Shown here one piece after another: positions 1 to 7,668 of a DNA stretch of 64,000 nucleotides; within the stretch, counting starts at the first letter, position 1; each line of letters begins with the position of its first letter. This DNA is from UBA6776 sp964636785. GTDB lineage: Bacteria; Bdellovibrionota; Bdellovibrionia; Bdellovibrionales; UBA1609. The notes beneath the pieces are model-generated. The model was not told where the DNA came from. It saw only the letters and a program-made list of their open reading frames with translations, and did no database searches. The stretch lies in contig CAZWVK010000002.1 of the NCBI GenBank assembly GCA_964636785.1, forward strand, positions 1-64,000, read 5' to 3'. The position numbers and the translations under genes were made by a program.

Positions 1-131
1 AAAAGAAGTGCGTGATGAAGGCGATTTTTTTCAAGCGCGTTCATCAGTGTTTGGCGGATGTGATCTTGACCAATGAGTGTGTCGAATTCTTGGGGACGCC
101 ATCTGCGCGCAATCACTTCGTAAGAACTCAA
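1..131 (-). CDS. dnaX: DNA polymerase III subunit gamma/tau, N-terminal part
   Basis: Only the first 43 codons lie in the window; the gene runs off the left edge. The translated start reads SSYEVIARRWRPQEF, followed by a GQDHI segment and HHALL. This is the conserved N-terminus of the DnaX clamp-loader ATPase (E. coli begins SYQVLARKWRPQTF). The family loads the beta sliding clamp during replication. I place the start at a TTG (131-129) because an AGGGGAG ribosome binding site (147-141) lies 9 nt upstream and there is no better ATG. The SRP RNA gene ends only 22 bp upstream; ffs next to dnaX is also known from Bacillus. The Walker A motif would lie outside the window, so the call rests on the N-terminal signature alone. 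Confidence 0.85.
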   Translation of the reverse strand, partial: MSSYEVIARRWRPQEFDTLIGQDHIRQTLMNALEKNRLHHALL

Positions 132-153
132 AAGATTTTTCTCCCCTGAAAAA

Positions 154-253
154 GGTGGCCAGGCACCCCATATCGCATAAGTCCCCAAGTACCGTTGCTT
201 CCTTCCGGACCTGGCGGGGTTCGCTTGAGAGTCCTATCGTATGGGACCCGGCC
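154..253 (-). ncRNA. ffs: Signal recognition particle RNA (small, 4.5S type)
   Basis: On the minus strand this stretch carries the SRP hallmark GGTCCGGAAGGAAGCA, the apical tetraloop and asymmetric loop of the S domain that binds Ffh. The two ends pair as a long terminal stem (GGCCGGGTCCCAT at the 5' end with ATGGGGTGCCTGGCC at the 3' end), giving a hairpin of about 100 nt, the usual size of the bacterial small SRP RNA. The RNA works with Ffh in co-translational targeting of membrane proteins. It lies just upstream of dnaX in the same orientation. The exact ends are set by the limits of the terminal stem. Confidence 0.93.
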
Positions 254-454
254 ATAAAATATCAACTCATAGGAGTTAACTTATTTGGCTTGGGAAACCA
301 ACCCTGCACTGTGATGTTGGGCTGATTTCTTCCGATAAATCGCTGGAGACGAGCGCTATTGGCGAGTCGTGTCAAAGATGCGGCTCCCAAGCGATTTTGA
401 GTCTTAGAAACTAGCATAAATCTTGTGGAAATTCCAGTTTTGGGAGGGGATTTT

Positions 455-477
455 CACTGCCACTGGCGGTGGCGGTG
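455..477 (+). repeat. GC-rich palindromic repeat, copy A
   Basis: The sequence is CACTGCCACTGGCGGTGGCG plus GTG. It is one of four related imperfect palindromes in the first 2.9 kb (consensus CCACTGCCRCYGGYGGCGGTG). This copy lies between the ffs promoter side and the acetyltransferase gene. The rest of the gap 254-535 shows no gene or tRNA; it should contain the ffs promoter, but I could not pick clear -35 and -10 boxes. Confidence 0.7.
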
Positions 478-535
478 AAGCTACAAGAATGAATCGTCAG
501 TGACATGGAGTGGAGAGGTTTCTAATCTTTCTGAT

Positions 536-1093
536 ATGGGTGAGTTTCAAGCACGAGAATTTAAAACCAAGACGGGCGAAAGCATACTGATTCGTCATGT
601 CGTCGAGCGGGACGCCGAAAAACTGAATGATCTTGCACGCGATGTTTTCCAAACAAGCTCTTACTTGGTCACCCAGGCCGATGAGTTTTCTGCCACATCT
701 GTAAAAGAACAAGCTGAGAGAATTCAAAGACACTTCGTAGACACGCAAGCATTGATTCTTGTTGCGGAATATGAGGACGAATTTGTTGGAATGCTCGATT
801 TTCGCAATGTGAAGCGAAAGCGGATTCAGCACTTTGGCTATTTCGGCATGTCCGTGCGATCTGGATTTCGGGGGCGCGGAGTAGGAAGCCTGCTCCTTCA
901 GTCACTGATTGAGTGGATATCTAGGCATGAGGTTCTTGAGGTGATTGGCTTAAAGGTCATTGAAAAGAACGATGCTGCCTTTGCGCTTTATAAGAAGTTT
1001 GGTTTTCAGGTGACGGGGCGTGAGCCATTTGCTTTTAAAATCGAGAACGGTGAGCACTTTTCTGAACTGACGATGAGTTTAAAGGTGAAGTAA
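536..1093 (+). CDS. GNAT-family N-acetyltransferase
   Basis: The protein has about 185 residues and the GNAT fold. The acetyl-CoA-binding motif A is clear: a beta strand followed by RSGFRGRGVGSLLL (the R/Q-x-x-G-x-G/A pyrophosphate loop). After it come the C-terminal NDAAFALYKKFGF and a GREPF segment typical of RimI-like members. The substrate cannot be read from sequence; candidates are an amino acid, an antibiotic or a protein N-terminus. An in-frame GTG at 500 would add 12 residues. Neither start has a convincing ribosome binding site; I prefer ATG 536 because GNAT domains usually begin about 15 residues before the first strand (ILIRHV here). The gene stands alone between repeat copies A and B in an accessory patch and may have been acquired. 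Confidence 0.8.
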   Translation: MGEFQAREFKTKTGESILIRHVVERDAEKLNDLARDVFQTSSYLVTQADEFSATSVKEQAERIQRHFVDTQALILVAEYEDEFVGMLDFRNVKRKRIQHFGYFGMSVRSGFRGRGVGSLLLQSLIEWISRHEVLEVIGLKVIEKNDAAFALYKKFGFQVTGREPFAFKIENGEHFSELTMSLKVK

Positions 1094-1110
1094 ATGAGAA
1101 GGTTAAGATT

Positions 1111-1132
1111 CCACTGCCGCTGGTGGCGGTGA
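1111..1132 (+). repeat. GC-rich palindromic repeat, copy B
   Basis: The sequence is CCACTGCCGCTGGTGGCGGT plus GA, in the same orientation as copy A. It lies 17 bp after the acetyltransferase stop codon. Confidence 0.7.
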
Positions 1133-1471
1133 TGGCCATGAATTCAATGAGATTGCAGAAAAATCCGGAATAAGTTCTTCATCTTTCATTTTGCGTGATG
1201 AATTTATAAATAAATTCGATAAGTTTTTCTTTGTGTCATAGATAAATTTCTTTTGACAGGTGCTCTGCTCAGTTTCCTGCAATCTTTCTTGTGCAAAGCG
1301 AAGTTCTCTCAGCGATGATTCAATCCACTTTACACAGGCGATGTGCATAGCATTTCTTAGGTTATGAGGTCGGACTGGCGTTCGAGCAAAAGAGCGGCTT
1401 AGAGCTCGAAATAAGATCAAAAATTCGATTTCAAAAACCCATGATAAAAGATTTTTTAAGAGTTTTTACTT
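1133..1471. other. Interval between repeats B and C; possible remnant reading frame
   Basis: This 340 bp gap lies between two palindromic repeats. On the minus strand an open frame runs 1420-1103 (105 codons, TTG start). Its inner part has a helical, glutamate/arginine-rich look (SLRELRFAQERLQE), and its last residues are encoded by repeat B itself. It has no ribosome binding site and no recognisable domain, so I do not call it a gene. It could be decayed coding sequence of a small helical protein. Nothing else was seen. Confidence 0.35.
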
Positions 1472-1487
1472 CCACCGGTGGCAGTGG
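1472..1487 (-). repeat. GC-rich palindromic repeat, copy C (short)
   Basis: Read on the minus strand it is CCACTGCCACCGGTGG, with a perfect 10 bp palindrome CCACCGGTGG as core. It is inverted relative to copies A and B and lies 29 bp before the ATG of the HNH gene. A GTG inside the repeat (1478) is in frame with that gene, which would give a false upstream start. Confidence 0.65.
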
Positions 1488-1516
1488 AATTAGGACGAAA
1501 GAAAGGAATAAATAAT

Positions 1517-2527
1517 ATGCTAAATCATCTTTCAAATGCACAACTCACCGACAATCTTAAGAACCTCGTTCAAAAAGAAAGTGAAGTTTTAAATCAGGTG
1601 CTTGAACACTTGGAAGAAATGGAAAGGAGAAGGCTTTACTTGAGACTTGGATTTTCATCACTTTTTGAGTATTGCACCAAAGAGCTTGGATATTCAGAAG
1701 GAGCTGCCCAAAGACGAATTTCCTCTATGCGTCTTATAAAAGAAATCCCACAAGTGAAAGAAAAGCTTGAGTCAGGAAAACTCAATCTCACCACTTTAAG
1801 TATGGCTCAAAGTTTCTTTAGGCGTGAAGAAAAAGAGCAAAAGGCCAAATACACATCATTTGAGAAGCATGAACTGTTAAAAACTCTTGAAACGAAGTCA
1901 AAGCGTGAGGTTGAAAAGGAGCTAGTAAAGATAAACCCACTTTCAGCTCTTCCCAAAGAGAAAGAAAGACTGATCACGCCTGACACATTTGAAATCAAAT
2001 TTACGCTCACTCAAGAGCAAATGGAAAAGCTAAAGCGACTTAAAGAATTGAAACCGAATCTTTTATCCAATCAAGAAGCATTGGATTGGCTACTTGATCG
2101 AGTACTAAAGCAGATTGATCCCATGAAATTCAGTAGGCCAAAAGAATTGAACCACAAGGCTGAAGACAAAGGTAAATACAAGAGCAGCGATAAGAATAAG
2201 GATGAATTGAAGAGTGAGGAGGTAAAGAGTCGAGCTCGCCGGAAAGCGCTAAGCAAGCTTCAAATAACACCGTCTAGGAAATACATCTCAAAAGTCAAAA
2301 AAGCACTAGTCTGGAATAGCGCGAACTCGCAGTGCGAATATATTAGCCCGATCACCAAGAAAAGATGCTCATCGAAATCCAATCTTCAAATCGATCATAT
2401 TCGTCCACTTGCAATGGGCGGCAGTGATGATTCAAAGAACCTAAGACTTCTTTGTCAGCAACATAATATTTCTGAGGCGATTGAGGAGTATGGGTTGAAG
2501 AAAATGAATCGATACTTGAGAGTTTAG
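1517..2527 (+). CDS. DUF222-like / HNH endonuclease
   Basis: The protein has 336 residues. The N-terminal half is helical (about 1-120, with FEYCTKELGYSEGAAQRRI), resembling the DUF222-type helical region found in front of HNH domains. A charged linker rich in K, E and D follows (210-265). The C-terminal HNH domain holds a Cys pair (CEY...RC), LQIDHIRPLAMGGSDD with the catalytic DH, then KNLRLLC and QQHN with the final His. HNH domains cut DNA with a single metal ion. The start is ATG 1517, preceded by AAAGGA at good spacing; the in-frame GTG at 1478 is inside repeat C. Families like this are often multicopy in predatory and soil bacteria (from memory). Flanking inverted copies C and D suggest a mobile or repeat-associated unit. 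No transposase is present. Confidence 0.8.
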   Translation: MLNHLSNAQLTDNLKNLVQKESEVLNQVLEHLEEMERRRLYLRLGFSSLFEYCTKELGYSEGAAQRRISSMRLIKEIPQVKEKLESGKLNLTTLSMAQSFFRREEKEQKAKYTSFEKHELLKTLETKSKREVEKELVKINPLSALPKEKERLITPDTFEIKFTLTQEQMEKLKRLKELKPNLLSNQEALDWLLDRVLKQIDPMKFSRPKELNHKAEDKGKYKSSDKNKDELKSEEVKSRARRKALSKLQITPSRKYISKVKKALVWNSANSQCEYISPITKKRCSSKSNLQIDHIRPLAMGGSDDSKNLRLLCQQHNISEAIEEYGLKKMNRYLRV

Positions 2528-2648
2528 GAGATTGAACAAAAGATCGCTACGGTCTGACGGCCTACAAATCAAATCATATAAGAGTATTAAAAATCGACTT
2601 TTAAAAGACATCCTGTCTGTTTGAGGGCTCTACCCTCAAGCTCCCGCT

Positions 2649-2686
2649 TCTCCCGATTCGTCCAGAATCGGGAGAGTATATATTTT
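2649..2686 (+). terminator. Possible terminator after the HNH gene
   Basis: CTCCCGATTC and GAATCGGGAG form a 10-11 bp perfect stem with a 5-nt loop (2649-2675). It is followed within 8 nt by a short T run. The T tract is weak and not adjacent to the stem, so termination efficiency is uncertain. Confidence 0.4.
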
Positions 2687-2703
2687 TAAAATCAATAATC
2701 GGC

Positions 2704-2766
2704 GGACCTGGATGGTCCCATGAGCACGGGATCAAGGAGCCGGTGGCCCCTTGGTCATGGATGACC
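2704..2766. other. Three consecutive small hairpins in a gene-free gap
   Basis: The gap 2528-2885 holds no gene. Within it three hairpins follow one another: GGACC/GGTCC (2704-2718), CAAGGAGCC/GGCCCCTTG with one mismatch (2733-2753) and GGTCAT/ATGACC (2753-2766). The last two share one base. This GC-rich, structured stretch stands out from its AT-rich surroundings and could be part of an untranslated RNA or a decayed mobile element end. I cannot match it to a known RNA family. Confidence 0.35.
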
Positions 2767-2831
2767 TCCCATACGACACTTCGAGTTTTTATGGAGAACT
2801 ATTTAAGCGAATAGGAGTGGGAGGGAAAAAA

Positions 2832-2851
2832 CCACCGCCACCGGCGGCAGT
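2832..2851 (-). repeat. GC-rich palindromic repeat, copy D
   Basis: On the minus strand it reads ACTGCCGCCGGTGGCGGTGG. It has the same orientation as copy C and is inverted relative to A and B. It closes the accessory patch just before the srkA stop codon. Confidence 0.7.
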
Positions 2852-2885
2852 CAGGATGGGCAAACTCCGCTAAGCAAACAAAATG

Positions 2886-3839
2886 TTATAAAGACTCCGC
2901 AATCGCGCTCAGTTGCTGGAGCTCTTCGCTCCAATAGGATTCACTTCCGAACTGAGGAAAGATCTGTGGAAAACTGGGATCTTCCCAGCGTTTATGGATC
3001 CAAGCCGCGTAGTGAAGAATTCTTAAACCTCTTAATGGCTCCATCATTTCAAGCTCATCCTCATTGAACGAACGCAAAGATGTGTAACCTTCAAGAAGAA
3101 GATCCAACGCTTCTGATGCTTCGTCCGCATCTCCGGTACAGAGCATCCAAAAATCCTGCACCACAGGTCCCATTCCAAAATCATCAAAATCCATAAAGAA
3201 AAACTGCGATGGCTTTCCAGGAAAATCGGTTTGCAAAAGATTTCCTCTATGGCAATCCCCATGAATGCGCTGGAATCTTGCGTTCGGTTCTAGGCTTTCC
3301 AGTTTTTCTAAAATCGCAACGGCGGCTTCTTCATAAGCCGTCACATAATGTGAAGACACTAAGGGCAGAAGCGTATTTAAAGCGTCCCATCCGCGATCTC
3401 TGACATTCCAATATGGACGCACGGAAGAAACTTTTTTAAGTCCCACGTTGTGAAGGTGAGCCAAAGATTTTCCAAGCTGAGGAAAATCCTTCGCTAGAAT
3501 TTCCTGAGGAAGACGTCCCATTGCTTTTGGAAAAACAGCAAAATAAATGTTCTTGTGCACAGACAAAGTGGAGCCTGATGGCAGAACAAGGGGGCTTACC
3601 ACCGGGAAGCCTTCAAGTCGTAAATCTTCAAGGAATTCATGCTCTTCGAGGATTGCGTCTTTTGACCACCGGCCTGGACGATAAAATTTTGCAACGACGC
3701 GCTCACTGGATTCCAAACTCAACTGAAAAACTCGATTTTCATAAGAGTTCAGTTGAAGATACTCTCCAGTGGACTCAAAACCTTCTTGGTCCAGAGCTGA
3801 AAAAACTTCGTCGGGCGTTAAATCAAAAAAAGATTTCAT
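2886..3839 (-). CDS. srkA: SrkA/YihE-type stress response Ser/Thr kinase
   Basis: The protein has 317 residues, close to the 328 of E. coli SrkA (YihE). The kinase-like APH fold is shown by VVAKFYRPGRW (ATP-binding lysine), the catalytic loop HGDCHRGNLL (about 195-204) and the metal-binding DFDDFGMGPVVQDFW. All three strings are characteristic of YihE rather than of general aminoglycoside kinases. In enterobacteria SrkA protects cells under envelope and oxidative stress; its target here is unknown. The start is ATG 3839, with AAAGGAAG six bases upstream; an in-frame GTG at 3845 overlaps that ribosome binding site. The gene is divergent from the YgjP-like peptidase gene and convergent with the accessory patch. 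Confidence 0.88.
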   Translation of the reverse strand: MKSFFDLTPDEVFSALDQEGFESTGEYLQLNSYENRVFQLSLESSERVVAKFYRPGRWSKDAILEEHEFLEDLRLEGFPVVSPLVLPSGSTLSVHKNIYFAVFPKAMGRLPQEILAKDFPQLGKSLAHLHNVGLKKVSSVRPYWNVRDRGWDALNTLLPLVSSHYVTAYEEAAVAILEKLESLEPNARFQRIHGDCHRGNLLQTDFPGKPSQFFFMDFDDFGMGPVVQDFWMLCTGDADEASEALDLLLEGYTSLRSFNEDELEMMEPLRGLRILHYAAWIHKRWEDPSFPQIFPQFGSESYWSEELQQLSAIAESL

Positions 3840-3871
3840 AACCACTTCCTTTTATCTATTCTTTGACCAAG

Positions 3872-4663
3872 ATGCAGTCGTTTTTATGGCAAGGTTTTAA
3901 AATAGAGGTTAGAAGGCGCGCTTTTCAAAGAACGCTCTCGCTTCGGGTTCCGGCTCCTGGGCTCATTCGGGTTTCCTGTGCGCGCAAACTCTCTATTGAA
4001 ACGATTCTAAAGTTTATTGAAGAAAAGAAAGATTTTGTTGAAGCCCGTCAAATAGAGTGGCGCACACACTTATCAAAAGCTTTGGTTAAAAATTTTGAAA
4101 GCGGGGAAATTTGCCCGTTCTTAGGCCAGCCCCGCACACTCCAAGTGATCGAAAAAAAAGGGAGAAGCAAAGCCGAGCTAAAATCCGATCGGATTCTTGT
4201 ACATGTCGAAGATCCAAAGCCAGAAGAGGTCCAAAAAGCATTGATTCGATTTTATCAAAAATCAGGGAAGAACTATTTAAGTCATCTTACGAAAATTCAA
4301 AGTGAAAGAATGGGTCTTTATCCAAAAGCGTTAAGCTTTCGCTCTCAAAAAACCAGGTGGGGAAGTTGCAGCTCTCAAGGAAAGATCAGTTTGAATTGGA
4401 GATTGGTTGCGGCACCCTCACATATTGCCGAATACGTGGTGATTCACGAGCTGGCTCATCTCAAACATCAGGATCACTCCAAGAATTTCTGGAGACTGGT
4501 TGAGCAGTTTTCACCAGACTATCGCGATCACAAAGCCTGGCTCAAAAAACATCAGATTCAGTTTGAGTTCTTAGATCCGAGTTATATTGCTTTAGGCGAG
4601 TTTTTCTCATCTACAAAAATAAGCGATGGCACATGGGATGCGGCTTCTGCATCATCCATCTGA
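3872..4663 (+). CDS. YgjP-type M48 metal-dependent hydrolase (DUF45)
   Basis: The protein has about 263 residues. The C-terminal half carries the zinc peptidase signature HELAHLKHQDHSKNFW, i.e. HExxH plus a downstream His, preceded by TRWGSCSS and the SLNWRL strand that define the YgjP/DUF45 family related to WLM and SprT peptidases. The N-terminal half is the family's beta-rich region with RVSCARKLS. The physiological substrate is unknown. The start could be TTG 3863 or ATG 3872; I take the ATG. The last 27 codons overlap the end of panD on the opposite strand by 82 bp, an unusually long tail-to-tail overlap for this window. Confidence 0.82.
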   Translation: MQSFLWQGFKIEVRRRAFQRTLSLRVPAPGLIRVSCARKLSIETILKFIEEKKDFVEARQIEWRTHLSKALVKNFESGEICPFLGQPRTLQVIEKKGRSKAELKSDRILVHVEDPKPEEVQKALIRFYQKSGKNYLSHLTKIQSERMGLYPKALSFRSQKTRWGSCSSQGKISLNWRLVAAPSHIAEYVVIHELAHLKHQDHSKNFWRLVEQFSPDYRDHKAWLKKHQIQFEFLDPSYIALGEFFSSTKISDGTWDAASASSI

Positions 4664-4929
4664 ACGTAGCTCGCAATGATCACCAAATCTCCAGAATGAA
4701 CCAATCGTGCTGCGGCTCCATTGAGGCAAATATCTCCTTCTTTGCCATGGATCACATAAGTCGCAAACCTTTGTCCGTTGTTGCAGTTGTAAATTTCAAC
4801 ACGTTCAAAAGGCCTTAATTTGGCATGATCGCAGAGTCTCGGGCAGATTGAAATAGAACCTTCGTAATTCAAATTTGCGTCCGTGACAGTTGCGCGGTGA
4901 ATTTTTGATTTTAACATTGTTACCTGCAT
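4582..4929 (-). CDS. panD: Aspartate 1-decarboxylase
   Basis: PanD makes beta-alanine from aspartate with a pyruvoyl cofactor formed by self-cleavage. The typical segments are visible: MLKSKIHRATVTDANLNYEG followed by SI (cleavage occurs at the Gly-Ser bond, here YEGS), then VEIYNCNNGQRF and GAAARLVHSGDLVIIASY. The protein has 115 residues, normal for the family. The ATG at 4929 adds four residues before the common MLKS start but has a clear AAGGAG site 7 nt upstream. It is the last gene of the pan/coa operon, 11 bp after coaX, and provides the beta-alanine used by PanC. It overlaps the peptidase gene on the other strand by 82 bp. Confidence 0.95.
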   Translation of the reverse strand: MQVTMLKSKIHRATVTDANLNYEGSISICPRLCDHAKLRPFERVEIYNCNNGQRFATYVIHGKEGDICLNGAAARLVHSGDLVIIASYVQMDDAEAASHVPSLIFVDEKNSPKAI

Positions 4930-4940
4930 TAATTCTCTCC

Positions 4941-5717
4941 TTAACTTTTAAAATTCATTTGAAAGGCGTCATGGATTCCATGAAGCACAAGGTCTGGATG
5001 CTCTTGATCAAAAACTTCCGTCTTATTATACAATGAAGCGATTCCGCCTGTTCCAATAATAAGTGGACGTTCACCATCAAAGACCTCATTGGTGATATTT
5101 TGTGAGATCTCCTTGATCGCACCCTTTGTTCCATGAAAAAGACCGGACTGAATGCTCTCGATAGTGCCGCGACCTAGAGTGAATTTGGTCGGAACAATTT
5201 CTACAGGGGGAAGTTTTGAGGTTTGAGACTCCAAAGCTTCCATTGAAATCCGCAGTCCCGCAATAATGACTCCACCAAGATATTCAGCATTTTTAGAAAT
5301 CGCACAAAACGTCGTCGCTGTACCGAAATCAATAATCAAAAGGTTTTGATTAGGAAACTTTTTAACTGCGGCAATCGCATTTGCGATTCGGTCGGCCCCG
5401 ACTTCCAATGGATTTTTGTATTTGATTTTAAGGCCCGTTTTCACACCGGCCTGAAGGACAAAAGGCTCACCATCAAAGTACTTTCGGCAGGCATTTCTCA
5501 AAGAATGAAGTGTTTCAGGTACCACCGTGCAGATGGCAATCTGCTCGACTTCTTTTGGATCAAGGCCGTTCTCTCTTAAAATGGACCGCAAGAAAACTCC
5601 TGTTTCATCCGAGGAATATCCGGCTTTCGATGATTTCCTGAAACGTAGAATCAGCTCACCATTTCGAAAAACTCCACCAAAAATCTGAGAGTTCCCGACG
5701 TCAAGACATAAGATCAT
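4941..5717 (-). CDS. coaX: Type III pantothenate kinase
   Basis: CoaX phosphorylates pantothenate, the first committed step to CoA. The protein has 258 residues and the ASKHA fold: phosphate-1 loop LCLDVGNSQIFGGVF at the N-terminus, NPLEVGADRIANAIAA (substrate site) near residue 100, phosphate-2 loop LLIIDFGTATTFCAIS, and GGVIIAGL near 150. Type III kinases need a monovalent cation and are not feedback-inhibited by CoA (family knowledge). The start ATG overlaps the coaBC stop by 4 nt, so translation is probably coupled. I see no type I CoaA in this window. Confidence 0.95.
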   Translation of the reverse strand: MILCLDVGNSQIFGGVFRNGELILRFRKSSKAGYSSDETGVFLRSILRENGLDPKEVEQIAICTVVPETLHSLRNACRKYFDGEPFVLQAGVKTGLKIKYKNPLEVGADRIANAIAAVKKFPNQNLLIIDFGTATTFCAISKNAEYLGGVIIAGLRISMEALESQTSKLPPVEIVPTKFTLGRGTIESIQSGLFHGTKGAIKEISQNITNEVFDGERPLIIGTGGIASLYNKTEVFDQEHPDLVLHGIHDAFQMNFKS

Positions 5718-6901
5718 TGTGATTCCTCCAAAACCGTTTGAATCTGTTGAAACATTTGAGATTTGTTCTTAAATTCAATCACTTCATCATCAGAGCGGAT
5801 TAATAAACCTTTATGTGAACTCTGAGTTTTATCTCGTAAGTCATTTGCGACCACGGCACTCAGTTGATTTTTCTTCAAAAGATCATTCGCAATTCGCTTT
5901 TGACCGGCTTGAGTCTGATCAACAGTGAGCTTGAACCCAACAATCTTTAATTCTTTGTTTCGACTCCATTCCCGTAAGTGCGATATAATTTTAGGAGTTC
6001 TCTTTAATTCAAGAGTGATTTTTTCTAGATCGGAGCTGATTTTTCCGGATTGAATTTCAGGCGAAAAATCGCTGACGGCTGCTAAGTGCACAAGACCCGA
6101 ATAAGTTTCTGATTGAAGCTTTTCTTTCAGTTTCTCACTCAGATCCCCATGACTTGTGAAATAGGTGACCATCGCCGAGTTGGAGTGAAAGCGTGCTGTC
6201 TGAGATAAAAGAAGTTCAACTTCAAATCCTTGAGAGGAAAGATGATCTGAAAGAAGACAGGCCGTTTCACCGGAGCTTGTGTTGGTGATAGAGCGTACTG
6301 CATCAATAGATTCTGAAGTGCCACCGCCGGTGATCAGGATTTTTCCTTTCCTTTGATGTTTTCCAGAAAGTGTATCTTTGATCTCTGCTAGAATATCTTC
6401 TTGTTCGGGAAGTCGTCCTTCTCCTGTTTCACCACAAGCCAGATTTCCCGAAGAAGGCTGAATAATTCGCGTGTATGGAAGAGTGGAAATCAACTCCACA
6501 TTCTTTTGCACAAATGGGTGATTCCACATGACTGTATTCATCGCTGGAAAAATCATTGCAGGCACTTCGGGCTTTTTGGCTAAAAAAAGACTTGAGATCA
6601 GATCTCCTGCTGATCCGTTTGCAAGCTGAGAGAGTTTTTGTGCGCTTGCAGGACAGAGCACGAAAAGATCCGCCCACCTGGCATAATCGATATGAGCCAT
6701 TGCCTCTCCGGATTCGAACAAATCGTCCAGAACCTTTCGATTCGTTAATCCCTCAAAGGTCATTTTGCCAACAAACTGTGAAGCCGTAGGAGAAAAGACG
6801 ACTTGGACTTCGTGTCCTTGCTTGACCAAATCAGACACCACTCCAGCAGCTTTGAATGCAGAAATAGATCCAGATACACAAAAAAGAATCTTTGCACTCA
6901 T
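5714..6901 (-). CDS. coaBC: Bifunctional phosphopantothenoylcysteine decarboxylase / phosphopantothenate-cysteine ligase
   Basis: The protein has 395 residues with two domains. The N-terminal CoaC flavoprotein (1-185) shows GSISAFKAAGVVSDL, the FMN/substrate motif FPAMNTVMW and SGNLACGETGEGRLPE. The C-terminal CoaB ligase (190-395) shows ILITGGGTSESIDAVR, NTSSG, the conserved K in VGFKLT and VANDL. Together they convert 4'-phosphopantothenate and cysteine to 4'-phosphopantetheine. The gene lies between panC and coaX with 4-nt overlaps on both sides. Confidence 0.95.
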   Translation of the reverse strand: MSAKILFCVSGSISAFKAAGVVSDLVKQGHEVQVVFSPTASQFVGKMTFEGLTNRKVLDDLFESGEAMAHIDYARWADLFVLCPASAQKLSQLANGSAGDLISSLFLAKKPEVPAMIFPAMNTVMWNHPFVQKNVELISTLPYTRIIQPSSGNLACGETGEGRLPEQEDILAEIKDTLSGKHQRKGKILITGGGTSESIDAVRSITNTSSGETACLLSDHLSSQGFEVELLLSQTARFHSNSAMVTYFTSHGDLSEKLKEKLQSETYSGLVHLAAVSDFSPEIQSGKISSDLEKITLELKRTPKIISHLREWSRNKELKIVGFKLTVDQTQAGQKRIANDLLKKNQLSAVVANDLRDKTQSSHKGLLIRSDDEVIEFKNKSQMFQQIQTVLEESQ

Positions 6902-7668
6902 TGTGCACTCCTTGTATCGACCTGAACATTGTCGATCAGTCGAACAGACCCAATCAAAACCGCTCCAAAGCGACGGCCATTTAGATCTTGAACATAATCG
7001 ACCTTGAAGTCTTTCTGATTCAGCCAGTTGATAGCGTCCTCGGCACTTCGGGATTCTTTTAACGCCTTATAAAATTCCGCAGCAATTCTTTTTTCATCTT
7101 CAGAAAGACGTAAGTTTCTAGAGCTCATGGCCAATCCGGATTCTTCGCGGACTGTGGGCACTGCTATAATCTCAATATTCAAAAAGAATTCACGAACCAT
7201 TTTCTGAATGAGTAGAAGCTGCTGATAGTCTTTCTCGCCAAAAAAGGCTTTATGCGGCTGAGTCAGTTGAAAGAGCTTCATAACAACGGTTAATACACCA
7301 TCAAAGTGGCCTGGCCGCGCCTGACCGCAAAGCTTGTTGGATAATTCAGATTCGGTGACCTTCATGGTCATCCCCTGAGGGTAAAGATCATTCACACTTG
7401 GAATCCATACGGCATCTACGTCCTTTAATAACTTTAAGTCCTCATCCAGTCGGGTTGGATACTTCTCGAAATCGTCTTTATCATTAAATTGAAGGGGATT
7501 GACAAAGATGCTCACCAAAACCTTGGAGCAGGATGATTTGGACTTTTCCACAAGGCTTAAATGACCCTGATGAAGGGCGCCCATGGTCGGTACAAAGCCC
7601 AGCTGATCATTTTTATTCAGAGAGCTTCGCCACTCGATCAATTCCCGGTTGGATCTCAATATCCTCAT
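6898..7668 (-). CDS. panC: Pantothenate synthetase
   Basis: PanC condenses pantoate with beta-alanine using ATP. The signatures are FVPTMGALHQGHLSLV (HxGH adenylate motif), VSIFVNPLQFNDKDDF with YPR/T spacing, FGEKDYQQLLLIQKMV and AMSSRNLRLS. At 256 residues it is a little shorter than typical PanC (about 280), with the shortening in the C-terminal dimer lid. The stop and start codons overlap the neighbouring genes by 4 nt (ATGA type). Confidence 0.95.
   Translation of the reverse strand: MRILRSNRELIEWRSSLNKNDQLGFVPTMGALHQGHLSLVEKSKSSCSKVLVSIFVNPLQFNDKDDFEKYPTRLDEDLKLLKDVDAVWIPSVNDLYPQGMTMKVTESELSNKLCGQARPGHFDGVLTVVMKLFQLTQPHKAFFGEKDYQQLLLIQKMVREFFLNIEIIAVPTVREESGLAMSSRNLRLSEDEKRIAAEFYKALKESRSAEDAINWLNQKDFKVDYVQDLNGRRFGAVLIGSVRLIDNVQVDTRSAQ

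Noticed and set aside
31..255. 74-codon open frame on the minus strand across ffs
   Set aside because: It runs through the SRP RNA gene in a frame different from dnaX; the RNA and the dnaX frame explain the sequence.
6325..6345. GCCACCGCCGGTG, similar to the palindromic repeat
   Set aside because: It lies inside coaBC and encodes the conserved Gly-Gly-Gly-Thr-Ser loop; the match comes from glycine codons.
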